From Asterias amurensis (taxonomy: Eukaryota; Echinodermata; Asteroidea; Forcipulatida; Asteriidae), in the NCBI RefSeq assembly GCF_032118995.1, contig NC_092651.1, positions 8,891,285 to 8,955,284 of the forward strand: a stretch of DNA of 64,000 nt. The letters are read 5' to 3'. Positions 34,092 through 45,500 of the stretch are shown one piece after another. The position numbers were made by a program, and so were the translations under genes. The notes below the pieces were generated by a model. It searched no databases. It worked only from the letters and a program-made list of their open reading frames with translations, and had not been told where the DNA came from. How positions within the stretch are numbered: position 1 is the stretch's first letter; each line of letters opens with the position of its first letter.

Positions 34092-37000
34092 GTAAGACAC
34101 TTATCTACTACAACAACTAGTACAGTTATTGCTTTTTAGAAACATAAATTCAGATCTGCTTTTGGTTGGACTCGAGCAGAGAAATTTTACCAGTGTTTTT
34201 TTTTTTCATGTTTATGGTTCAACTCATTTCAATTTAATAAACAAAACATTATTTCCAAATTGGCATATCTTCAAAAGACGAGCAGAGTAGGCCTATACTG
34301 CTCTAAACGTCGATACCAAAACCGGCTCTTTCTCAGCGCAAACACCAACTACAGAGATCAATACATGGTTGTACCCACGAGTTACCTATGTATTTAAAGT
34401 TTATTCTTATTATTCACACCATGCTTTAAAACACCATTAAGAACATTCCATTGTATCTCACACATTATAGCACAACGGATCAATGAACTGATCCGGAATT
34501 ATGATCCGCCACATTCCAATGAGACCGATCCAACATGTGAGTGTGTAGCTGAAAGAATTGCCATGGTAATGAAGATGCACACCCCGGAAGAGCAGGTCGT
34601 CATCGCTAATTCCATCGCCTCCAGGATCATGAAGGCCGGGGAAGTGGATGTACCGTCCGGTGTAGATCACAAGAAACATGCAAGTATCTACACGTGTCAT
34701 GAGGATGGATGCGTTACCATGGTGACTGATAACAAGGAGGAGGAAGACGGTGGTAGAAGTCATGCGCAGAAGAGGGAAGCCTCACAGGTGACTTTTATTT
34801 GATAATCTTGATTTGTATTTCACAAAAGTGAAAATTCATTCGAAATTGTAATCTCAAATCACATTAACATTAACCAAATTGGAAAGGCCATGATAAACAG
34901 GTCATTTCAAAGATGACACAAATTTTTCATGTTTTGGTAAAACATAAACGTGTAATAAGATTCATGCTTTTACCACCGAGTGCAAGAAACTGCCAAATTA
35001 CTGCCCCTGTGTGCTCATGATATGACTAGAAGCTGGTTGGTTACGATGTTTCAAACTGCATAGTCAACGGCAGAATACTAGAGAGTTGTTTTAAATACTG
35101 GCTGAAATATATCGAGGAGAGCGACAACCTATATTATTAGTGATAAGTTACTGAATTTTACTCCCGATACTTTTAATACGAAAGGTATGGGAAGAGCCAT
35201 CCGAGCTGGTTTCCGATGAGACAAGCCCGATAGTCAGCGTATCTCATCACCTAGAAACAACCAAAGAAGACGAGAGGAAGAAAACAAACGGACAAGAGGA
35301 GGTGAAGACAAAAGGAGAGATATATAAAGAAATGAAGATAAAGGTGATAAAGATCGAGAAAGTTGTAGAGGTGGAGAGCATTGTTGAAGAATACTTGCAA
35401 CAGAAGGAACAGAAAGAGGAAAGTTGTGCCAAGGTAGAGATGGTAAAGGGCAAGGAGGGGGAGCTCAAGATGATGTATCAGTTTAAGGAGGAAGCAAAGG
35501 TAGATCATGTAAGTATATTTTAAAGTATGATTTTAAGAAATGTGTTTACTTATTCTCATTTTTAAAGGCAGTGGACACTATTGGTTATTGTCAAAGATCA
35601 GTCTTCTTTACTTGCTGTATCTGATCAAATATGCATATTTCGATACCTCAAATTCTAAATCTGAGGTCTCGAAATCAAATTCGTAGAAAATTACTTCTTT
35701 CTCGAAAACTTCAGAGGGAGCCGTTTCTCACAATGTTTTAAACTACCAACCTCTCTCCATTACTCGTTACCAAGTAAGGTTTTATGTTTTAATATTTATT
35801 TTGAGTAATTACCAATAGTGTCCACTGCCTTTAAGACACATGATCATTATGTAAAACAGCCGTTGTGCTGATTGATATGTGTACCATGTATAAAGATCTT
35901 GAAATAAAAACAATAAAACAATTAATTTTAATCCTCAAGAGATGACAGATCGAATTGAGGAGATGAGGACTGAGGAAACCAGGGCTGAGCTAGGAGACGC
36001 AAATGGCAGCGAGGTTGAAGGGATGGGGGATAATTCAAAAGGAGAAGAACAGGTTGCTCCAAAGAAGATCGGAGAGCCAGTCCAAGATGCAAATACAAAT
36101 GAAATCAAGTCCGAAGTAGTGAAGAGAAGGGATGGAGAAATAGGGGAGATGGGTGAGGTGGGGTCAAAGGTGAAAGAGGAGGTTGGACATAACGAACCGG
36201 TTGAGGGGGTGACGATGAAGGAAGAATGGAATATAGAGGACCAAAGGAAAGATGAGGTAGTTGTGGAAATGAAGTTCAAGAATCAACCAAAGGGAGATGG
36301 GGATGCTGCGGCGAACTGGGCAACCGAGGAAGGAGAGATTCTGGAGAAAGAAGAAGATGAAGAAGGTAAGGTTCATATAATTATAGTCTGGATAAATTAA
36401 TATTGGAAATTCCAAGAATATGTTACTCTGAATAAGTAAACAAAATGAGAAAAACAAATCAAAGTAGATCATCGACCAGCATCACTCTCGTAAGCTTTTT
36501 AAGTTTTAAAGAAAGCCATTATACACGTGATCTTTGTTAATAAGATGCTCCAGTGGGATTCGAACCGATGTATGTAAGCACTGCACACTCAGTACTTTCC
36601 CGAGCTCTGTGAAGAAAAAAAACCCCACACAAACACATTACTCGGATGGGGTTGGTTCGAACCGAGAACGTTGCAACTCAACAGCAGTGTCTTACGAACT
36701 ATAGGATGTTTCAAAAAAAATTCTTGTTGAGATTAAACTTGACGATTGTTGATTCTTCAGGGTTGACGTCTTGGTCGAGTATTAGTGACCTGGATACGGT
36801 CTCATTGCTCACGAGCATCTCATCATTGTCATTCGGGGAAATTATCAGCGTGTCTGGGGAGGACGATGGGGAGTTGACTGCCGATGAAATAGATGATGAA
36901 GTGTGGGATGATTACGTCAATGGTGACATTGAGGGTAAGGGAGGATCTATAAACAAAGACATCTTCTTATTTAGAAGGAAACAATCAAACATCCAGACTA

Positions 37001-38409
37001 CAGAGATAAAGATATAACTTACACGACATTGCCAATAACATGTTAAGATAATAACACCAGAATATAAAGCATCGCAAAATGTTTCTCCTGAAGACGAGCG
37101 AAGTATCTATTCGAAACGTCGAGACCAAACCGGCACTTCTCAGAGCCAACACTCTCCCACACAAGAGATTTTCAAATACTAATACAAATGACTGCCAAAC
37201 TATTATGGTTAACTTTTCCTTCACAAATTTGATTTACTGTTGTATATGTGTTGTTAATTCTTCGGATAGATAAAAAAACATTTCACCAGGCGTAGTCCAG
37301 GAAAGTACACGTCCAGTTTTACTTCAATTCCCTGGACTGCTCCTGGTCAAGATGTTTTTATTGTCCGAATGTAAAATAAATATATATAAAAAATATTTAA
37401 AAAATTATTCTATATACGACATGAACCGTTTAATTTCTTTGGCGACGCCAGCAATTAATTTTGTGAAACAGAATAAAAAGAAAGTCGTCTTATCTTAATT
37501 TCACAGATGAAATCAAAGATGAGGCCTCTATTACCTCGAAGATATTCATCCTTGATGGAGACGATACTGCACTTCAGTCAGCTGATGATCAGACTGACCT
37601 GATATCGATTTGCTCAAAAGGTATTCAGAAATAAACAACATTGTACATGGCTCGAGTTTTGGAGAAAACTCCAAAAGACTACGGGTTTTTAGGATAGCTC
37701 TACACTTTTACTGAACCAGAATTTGTTGAACAACACAGAATCAAAATGTGAAAAGCAGAGCCTGAAACAGTTTATTAACATTCATTTAAAGGTTTAGGTT
37801 GATCTCATCTGGCTTTTTCTGGTATGAAGCTGAATAAATATACTTTATTACGCAACAGAAAATAAAGGTATTTTCCAGACTCAAGATCAGCATTTGAAAG
37901 TTTATTTCTTTTTAAGATTTGCACAGTGACGTATTTATATTCAATTGTAAAACACAAGACTGCCATACTTGTTTGGTCAATAGTTTCCTGGCCCGCCACT
38001 AAAACCACTGGCCTCGGGCAGGTTGTTCAGTGTAGCATTCACGACATGTTGTACTGTGATTATTTAATTTTGCCTATTCTTTAAATTAGAAGGCTATAAG
38101 TGTATACCTGGTGGAAAGTGATACTACTCCCCCATCCCCCTGAAAACAAAAAATTAAATTAAACTAAAACAATAAAAGTAATATTTGAGTTCTGATCGAG
38201 ATGCCATTTCATTATCTTCAGGTCAAGAGCTCACAGAGGATGCTTCAACTTCCAGAAGAGGATTCTGGTCTAGGATCTTCGGCAGACGCCAAAGCAAGAG
38301 AGACAAAAAGATGAAGAAGACTGCAGTAGAGCAGGAGACCAAAACGAAGAAATATTCCAAGATGGCGGGAATCATATTCGCCTGCTGCTGTATGCAGCCA
38401 TTAGATTGA
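34070..38409 (+). CDS. Seven-exon gene, copy B (paralog of gene A)
   Basis: Same structure as gene A: 34070-34091, 34471-34787, 35185-35508, 35942-36365, 36761-36934, 37507-37620, 38222-38409. No exon contains a frameshift or stop. Three things differ. The exon 4 acceptor AG has become AA. The nearest new AG shifts the frame and gives an immediate TGA, while the next AG, two bases on, restores the frame with loss of one Glu (520 residues). The exon 2 donor is GTGACT instead of GTGAGT. The terminal exon differs at about 15 of 188 bases, nearly all amino-acid-changing. Elsewhere in the coding sequence only a handful of differences per exon are seen. It could be a working paralog with a NAG-shifted splice site or an early-stage pseudogene; sequence alone cannot decide. 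Function unknown, as for gene A. Confidence 0.7.
34471..34787 (+). CDS. Gene B exon 2
   Basis: Same length as in A. Gln to His in PPQSNET. DDR of copy A reads DGC here through a paired one-base insertion and deletion. Donor CAG/GTGACT. Confidence 0.75.
35185..35508 (+). CDS. Gene B exon 3
   Basis: 324 nt, phase 0. Differences from A: Lys to Glu near the start (EEPSELVS) and Phe to Leu before QQKEQKEE. Donor GTAAGT intact. Confidence 0.75.
35562..35834 (+). mobile_element. GGCAGTGGACAC-family MITE in intron 3 of gene B
   Basis: Same internally deleted element as in copy A at 26199-26472, with a few substitutions. Confidence 0.9.
35942..36365 (+). CDS. Gene B exon 4 (shifted acceptor)
   Basis: Copy A reads CCTCAG/GAGATG; copy B reads CCTCAAGAGATG. 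Using the second new AG starts the exon at ATG 35942, in frame and one codon shorter. Using the first (exon from 35940) gives AGA TGA, a stop. The rest of the exon is open with Met to Lys and Gln to Lys changes near its end. Confidence 0.6.
36761..36934 (+). CDS. Gene B exon 5
   Basis: 174 nt; Glu to Gly at the junction codon and Gly to Asp in DEIDDEVWDDY. Splice sites as in A. Confidence 0.75.
37507..37620 (+). CDS. Gene B exon 6
   Basis: 114 nt; the only coding difference is Ile to Lys at the end (SICSK). Donor AAAG/GTATTC. Confidence 0.75.
38222..38409 (+). CDS. Gene B exon 7 (terminal)
   Basis: 188 nt, ending TGA. GQELTEDASTSRRGFWSRIF replaces the A version GQGHTEVGSTSRRG; MKKTAVEQET replaces MKKISVEQGI; the tail reads IIFACCCMQPLD. 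The basic segment and CCC motif are conserved. Confidence 0.75.
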
Positions 38410-38793
38410 TAGCAATTATGTTGTCAACACCGGGGGACTCCCTCCAAACAAACCAAAAATATTTTTATAATTAGGTCGAGGCCTAACAAATAATGTCAAA
38501 TAATTAATATAAAAATGAAAGAAAAAACAAACAACGAAAAAAAATACATTCTGTGATGGTTGATCCAATGCGACGAAAGTGCTTAATCTGAATATTTTTG
38601 GCAAGATCAAAGAAATAATTTTGGAAAGGCTCGGTTTAAGGCTTTTTTTCGGTCGTGCGAACGTGGATTACATCACGCCGCGTATCATCAAGTGTTAAAC
38701 AATTTCGGAATAGTTTTTGTCAAAATCAAATATTAATTTTGGACACGCTCGGTTTATGGAACTTTTTTGGGGGTCTTGCGAAGTTGAATTATA

Positions 38794-40290
38794 TCAAAGG
38801 ACTTCACTAAAGATGATGAGATCGGTAGATAGGAAACAAGACGAAAGATATTGTGATTAGAATTGCATGAAATTGTGGTAATGAAATGTAAGGTAGACTT
38901 CAAAACCCATGAATAACGGAACAAGAAGTGTACACCATCAAGGGACTAGGCCTACCGAACCTTCATCTATAAACAGACCAATGTAACTGGTATGAGAAAC
39001 ATCAGAATGATAACTGATGACATTTAAGACAAAGAAGTGCAGTAGGTATGAGGAATCTATTGCTTGTGTTTCTGTACGATAACTGCCATAACTCACTCGT
39101 GAAAACTTCGGGTGCTCAGGTAGCATGAACTGTTTTACAATACTAATACTAATTTGGGGGGCTAATCATCCTTACTCGCAGCTAAGAGCTGAATTGCGAA
39201 GAACGCGGCTACGACGTGTTCGAGAAGCATGCATGCAGGGGCGCCTTTGGCTGCCAGCCACATCAACCCATCCATGACCACGGAGCACAGCCAGAGATCG
39301 GAAGTGTTTGATTATCCCAAAGGAGGAAAACCAGTCGGTCTGGGAAAACCCTCGTGGCACTGCAAAGAGCCAACGCACAACTCAACTCACTTGTGGCCCT
39401 GGCCGGGTATCGAACCAGGGTCATCTTGGTAAGAGCTGAGCGCTTTACACAACAAGCCAACCATGCCAAGTCTTGATGTAACTAATCGGTCACAAAGGTC
39501 CCCTTATAGGTCCAAAGAATAATAACACAGTTCATACTGACTTAGTTCCCAAAGTCATAAAACATAGTTCTTATGCCCCCGCCCCCCGATGTCCTCCTAT
39601 CATTAAGGGTGGCATGGTTGGCTTGTGATTAAAGCGCTCAGCTCTCATCAAGGTGACCCTGGTTCGAAACCCGGCCAGGGCCATATGTAAGTTAAGTTGT
39701 GCGTTGGTTCTCTGCTGTGCCATGGGGGATTTCCAGACCATCCGGTTCTCCTCCCTCGCGAAAAATCAAACACATTCGATCTCTGGCTGTGCTCCGTGGT
39801 CATGGATGGGTTGATGAGGCTGGCTGCCAAAGGCGCCCTTGCATGCCTGCTTCTCGAACACGTTGTAGCCGCGTCCTTCACAATTCAGCTCTCAGCTGCG
39901 AGAAAGGATGATTTAGCCCCCCAAACTTATTATAAAATATTATATTACAGTTCACGCTACCTGAGCTCCCGAGGTTTTCACGGGTGAGTTCTGAGAGTTA
40001 TCGTACAAACACACAATCAATAGATTCATCATACCTACTGCACTTCTTTGTCTTAAATATCATCAGTTATCATTCTGATGTTTCTCATACCAGTTACATT
40101 GGTCTGTTTCTAGATGAAGGTTCGGTAGGTCTAGTCCCTTGATGGTGTACACTTCTTGTTCTGTTATCATCGGTTTTCAAGTCTACCTTACATTTCATTA
40201 CCACAATTTCATGCAATTCTAATCACAAAATCTTCCGTCTTATTTCCTATCTACCGATCTCATCATCTTTAGAGAAGTTCTTTGTGTGCT
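38794..40290. mobile_element. Foldback element with tRNA-like arm tips (B)
   Basis: Copy B counterpart of 29248-30741: left arm about 38794-39468, right arm about 39610-40290. B box GGTTCGAAACC at about 39661-39671. Confidence 0.8.
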
Positions 40291-41232
40291 CTTGGCAGCA
40301 TCTTTAGCTGAGCTTGTTGGTTTAAATGGCACAAAACCAAGGCACGGGTCGCAACACCAACTCCGGTGAATTGTTGCCTTCGCTTGTGCTTTGCAATGCA
40401 ACAATCACTGCGATTTGGTATACTTGCAAGACTTCAATTCCTGCAAGGTTTTAAGTCTGCTTTTCATTTAATTACCATAATTTCATCCAATTCTGATTTC
40501 AATATTTTTCGTCTTATTTCTCATCTACGGATCACACTATCTTTGGTGAAGTCCTTAGTGAGTCACAAAACCACGGCACGGGTCGCAACATTTCTGGGGA
40601 GACTTTGCGTTACTGCCTACAACTTTGATTTGCCATACTTGTAAAACTTCAACTCTTGCTGGCAAAAAAAAAGTATCTTTGTGTTTCCATTCATTATTGG
40701 TTAAAGTTCTTTGGGTTCATATTGATGATCGAGAACCGCTGTGGTTGATTCTAAGGGTGCCGCGAACGGTTTGCCGCTTTAAAAATAAATTAAAAAAACA
40801 CTAATTTGCTTATGAACAAATTCTGTAGTTTGGGGAAAAATTACAAAATTTCAAAAATGTCGAAGATGCAAACTATTGAAGACTTATAGCAGTACCAAGT
40901 GCAACAATTAACTTTCTAAGTCTATTCTACTCCGACTACGTACACATTATTTTCGGAGCAGTCGAAAAAACCTTTTGTTATCACAATTAATTCTCCTAAG
41001 CTACTTTCGACGCATTGTATCAACCAATCACAGAGCTCACCAACCATGACGTCACTCTGATTCATTACTCACCAGTCACTGCCGTTTTGTCATTAAAACT
41101 ATGCAGTATGAATTCATGTGAATATTATTGTGTGATATATTCACATACAATCAGTGTTTCGTTGGTTGACTACTTTTGTACGAATTCGATGGGGCCTATC
41201 TACTTTCTAGAAGGCATTGAATTCACAAAGAA

Positions 41233-41480
41233 GTTGATTTTAAAATGTGCATCAATCTTAACTGCTATGCAGCTAAGTGTGGTGCCACAAACAAATCTCT
41301 CTGTGGGCATATTAACAACTCATCTTAGGATAAATCTCACACGGTCTGAACCCTATGGCTCGATTTCACAAAGAGAAAGTTTATTAATTTTAAAATGTGC
41401 ATCAATCTTAACTGCTATGCAGCTAAGTGTGGTGCCACAACAAAAACCTCTCTGTGTGCTTATTAACAACTCATTTTTCA
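41233..41480 (+). repeat. Tandem 153-bp units (B)
   Basis: Counterpart of 31690-31975. The end of the second unit is deleted, which opens a fortuitous 159-codon frame (41015-41494). Confidence 0.75.
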
Positions 41481-41526
41481 CACTCAAGAGCTAATATTGA
41501 TCTGAACAGCCTATCAATATAACCTG

Positions 41527-41854
41527 CTTCAAAGGCGCTGGACACCATTGGTAATTATACTCAAAAATACTTATACGGGTCAAAAACATTGTGAGAAAGG
41601 GCTACCGCTAAAATTACGTAGTTTTTGAGTAAGAGGTAATTTCGCACGAAAATAATAAAAGACTTCAGGCCTGAAGTATTTTATTAGGCTTCTCACAGCA
41701 AACAAATTTTCTTCTTTCATCATTCTCTTGAAACTGAAATGACCAATTGAGTCTAAATTCCCACTGTTTTTTTTTTAAATTATATTATTGTATGCATATG
41801 TTGCGATACAACAAGCGAGAATACTTGTCTTAAAAAAAAGTGTCAAGTGCCTTT
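41527..41854 (-). mobile_element. TTAA-type MITE, GGCGCTGGACACC subfamily (B)
   Basis: Counterpart of 32020-32353; the left TTAA is altered to TTCA. Confidence 0.75.
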
Positions 41855-42517
41855 ATTTGTTCATAGTGTGATGTCACAATAGGCTTTTAAATCACAAATA
41901 GTGGCAATATTGACAACATCGTTTTCAGGTGAATCTCACTATTTTGTGAAATCGAGTCCAACAGGTTCATATTACTATAGGGTTGCAAAATTCGGACAAC
42001 GTTCAAAACCAAAATTCAAAATCAAAATTCAAAATCTAAATCTGTTTTATACCAGCATTTTATATAAATCATGGCTACTTATTTTATAAACAGTACTCGG
42101 TAAGCCTTTGGTATCGATGTACACAAATATGTTCTTTTGTATCTCTCATCATGTTGTCCGAAGCTTTGATATTGTAAGGATGTTTCTACACATCAAGCTT
42201 AACTATCAGGTTTTTTTTTTGTAAAATAAACTATTAAATACAAACAATTATATATACAAACAAACAACCTTTGTGTCTGTGGTTAATTTGTGTGTCCTAA
42301 TGTCGTAACTAATCACGATACAGTCGACGGTGCTACCAGTGAAGTGGCTTGTTATTGTTAGGTTTATTGTTATTGTAGCAGGAGATGCTACCAACGCACC
42401 CCCCCCCCCCCGGATATTCTGTATGTCGTGCCCCCCGTCCCCCCCAAAAAAAAGGTCTAGGTCTAGGTCAAAAGTCATGAACCAAACTGCTTAACATAAG
42501 TAAGACCGATGGAAAGG

Positions 42518-45500
42518 TGTATGTTACACATGAATAACTAAATTTATATTTAAAAAAAACTTCGACACTTGTTTCATGGAGCAAAGTAAGCTACAGGTAT
42601 AGGACACATTAAACATTGTGTGGGTTTTGTACTTGAAAATCATTGCACAAGTTGATTCACCACAATGAGATGGCATGCCCATTTTTAATTAGAAAACGGA
42701 AAACGTGTAATTCTATTCTGTATTTCTATTATATTCTGCGATTTGATAACGCCGAAATGATAAAGTATGTAGAAAGTAAAAGAAATGGTGTTGTCTACCA
42801 CAACGTGGTGTCTCAACAACAACAAACTTGCCCGCAGACGACAATACACGAGACTGGCCTTTTTACAACGCATGAGGACGCTATGCTACTTACTTATAAA
42901 CAACAACACGTTCGTTCACGGTTTTTATGCTTCCTTACAGAACTTGAAAGCACTGAACTTTCATGGAATTTAAGCTAGCAAGCGACGGAAAGGAAATAGT
43001 ACAGAACATTTTAGCAATAATAAAAACCTCAAACAAGACGCACGTACCTTATTTTGAGAAGTCTTTAGCACAACCACACGTGTTCCTTGCGACTTCTTGA
43101 AAACTGCACACAAAAATGGCGCTGCAGTGTTCCTTGATTTAACGCCTTGGGTTACCACGTACCAGTTGTCAGGGGACCAGTCTATGAGACAAGCCACGCA
43201 TGGAGTGTACACAATACATGGTTTTGGCAGAGTACAGTGTATAGTCACAGTATTATGACATTGATATTTTGCTAAACTGATTGGTCGATTTGATTTTAAA
43301 TTAGACTCGAAATTCGTTTCCAAATGCGTTTTCGAAATTCGTTTTAAAATAATTATACAAGTTATAGTATTAGAAGTTATTTTGTGTGAAAAATATATTT
43401 ATTTCAAGTAAGGCCCATCTTTCGACTTAGAAACTTCCATGAACATTTAATCTATAGCAAAGGGAGTTCGGGGAGGGGATGGTGCCGGTCGACATAATGG
43501 ATTGGAATATTTATTCTAATTGTCATGAAGCTCCGATGTGCAAATCCAGTCAGTCTACATTGACTTTTATAACGGGGCACTAGGGCCATCAGAGACAATG
43601 GCCTCCGTGTTATTCCTGGGATATGGTATTAAAAGGACAAATTGAACATAAGAACTTAAAGAGATCGTTCTATGGCAACTTTTCATAAAACAAAACTATC
43701 CGGGCCCCAGATAATTTAGAAGACGGGAACAGACAAAACTTCAAATCTTTGCAAAAAGACCTATCCACTGAGGCAAGTTTGTTGTCACTAATATTAAAAA
43801 GCCGCGATACATTGCACGAGCAGTAAACGGGCCTTGTTAACTGGCACTGGCAGGTATCGACCGAAGATCAGGACCCAATTTCAACAAACTGTTAAGCAGA
43901 AAATACTGCTCAAAAACGTCTTTGTAGCAAACAATAAGTGATGCACCAACTGAATATAAACTTTATGAATCTTGGGCTGGTAACAAATCTGCTAATCAAG
44001 ATTTCTTTGTGCTAAGCAATTTTTGTGCATACTTGCTTTCTGAAATTGTGCCCAGGGCTAACATCTTTCTGAACCTTGAGAATGAGGTCGTCACTCGTCA
44101 GTGGAATTTCAAGCGAGACTCCCTCGCTCCGCCTTAATTATTCTTCATGCCCCCGTTCCAAACTGTCGGGCTACACCCGTGCATGCAGTCAGGACCATCA
44201 GAGATGACAACTTTGCTTTTGAGTCACCACTTAGAGCCCCCATTATAGCGCAACCAGTGTTTGTCCGCCTTATACGCACCATCAATGGACCCAGACTGAG
44301 GCTGGGGTAAAAACTTGTCTAGTCCCTAGGCACCGGTGTGGCAGGAGATTCTAGGTGCCCCCCCCCCCCCACCCTTCCCGGAGATTCTGTCCCCCACATG
44401 GCTAACTGTGTACTAACTATTTATGATAGCGCCCTCTTTAGAAACATCCTCCTTCACCCCCATGTTAATTTCCCATATGGGGGACATCAATTTCCGGCGG
44501 AACGATTTCCCAAGGACACTAGTTCGCTCGTCCCCAGTGCATTGCCTTATAGACCTACAAGCCGCTGGGGCCGAGTGAAGGACACCGGTTCGCCCGTCCC
44601 CAGCGCCTTGCTTTAACCAAAGGCGCTGGGATGGGCAAACGTATCATGCACTGTCATTGGATTAATACTGCGCAGTCCCATCATGCATCACACTCAACAC
44701 TGCACCATATTTCTATGCACTGCATACATGACGTACTTCCTTAACAAGAATCTGTGCAAGCGATTAGCCCATCCCAGCGGTCCTGGATAGACTGGCCGCT
44801 GGGGCCGAGCGAAGGACACCGGCGGCTCACGGTGCAGAAGTCGAGCGCCCTCTTTTGTTGACATTAAAGCTTTGGCAACTGCTGACGTTCTGAGCTACTG
44901 TTCGTTTAAACGTAACCATGGATTTGTAAGTTACCGTTACCCATGGTAACACAAGTCAACAAAAGTAAACATATGCTGGTATTTTCGAGACAAAGACAAT
45001 ATTTTCTTAAGTAACAAATGAGTGTAAAACTATCACTTAAACATATCTCCATACAGGCCAACATTTTGTAGTTACTACTCATTTTATTTTTTTTTTAAAT
45101 ACCTTTTCATCTGTTGGTGTTTATTTGCAAGTGTCCGTATTATTAGAAAACACCCTTCAGAAAAACGTCAATTTGCGAGTGATTCGTAACAAAAACATCT
45201 CTAAGATGACATCGCTACTTGGTGAAATTATTACCGGTCATGTATTGGAAACTACGGGGAATGGAAACAATTCACTCTTTAAAACACACAAGGTTGTATC
45301 ATAACGATTACTTAAGGTGAGTTTTTATTAAATACTATTTAATGCTGTCTGACCATTGTGTCTCTAATCAACAGAATACTAAAAATCTGCTTAAACCGAA
45401 ATCTCAGAACAGAACAAAGAAACTGTTAATTACAAACTTCTAGAAATTGAAAAAAAATTATAAGCACAATCAAAATTGCTAATTAATTTATGAATAAACG

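Larger units (their letters stand above)
33293..42517 (+). repeat. Tandem segmental duplication, copy B
   Basis: Second copy in the same orientation. Copy-specific changes include about 150 extra bp before the last exon (38020-38183), a deletion of about 40 bp at 41476, loss of the (CAA)n tract present in A at 32938-32975, and about 30 extra bp in intron 1 (34288-34317). Spacer 33074-33292 between the units contains the dispersed TATAGAAAGGTTTGCGG repeat (33064-33110). Confidence 0.95.

Noticed and set aside
41015..41494. 159-codon frame in copy B
   Set aside because: Runs across the 153-bp tandem repeat. It is broken by stops in copy A and opened only by a small deletion, so it is not a conserved protein.
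43048..43323. Minus-strand open block ending in a strong donor (GTACGTGC) with a GCGCCATTTTTG motif
   Set aside because: Could be a first non-coding exon, but no acceptor-linked partner was found downstream on the minus strand and the peptide shows no motif.
44918..45318. Possible tiny plus-strand gene: ATGGATTT with donor GTAAGT at 44926, acceptor at 45131, stop at 45187-45189
   Set aside because: Joining gives only a 21-residue peptide. The longer open frame in the second block is out of phase with that start, and a further donor follows the stop. Too weak without transcripts.
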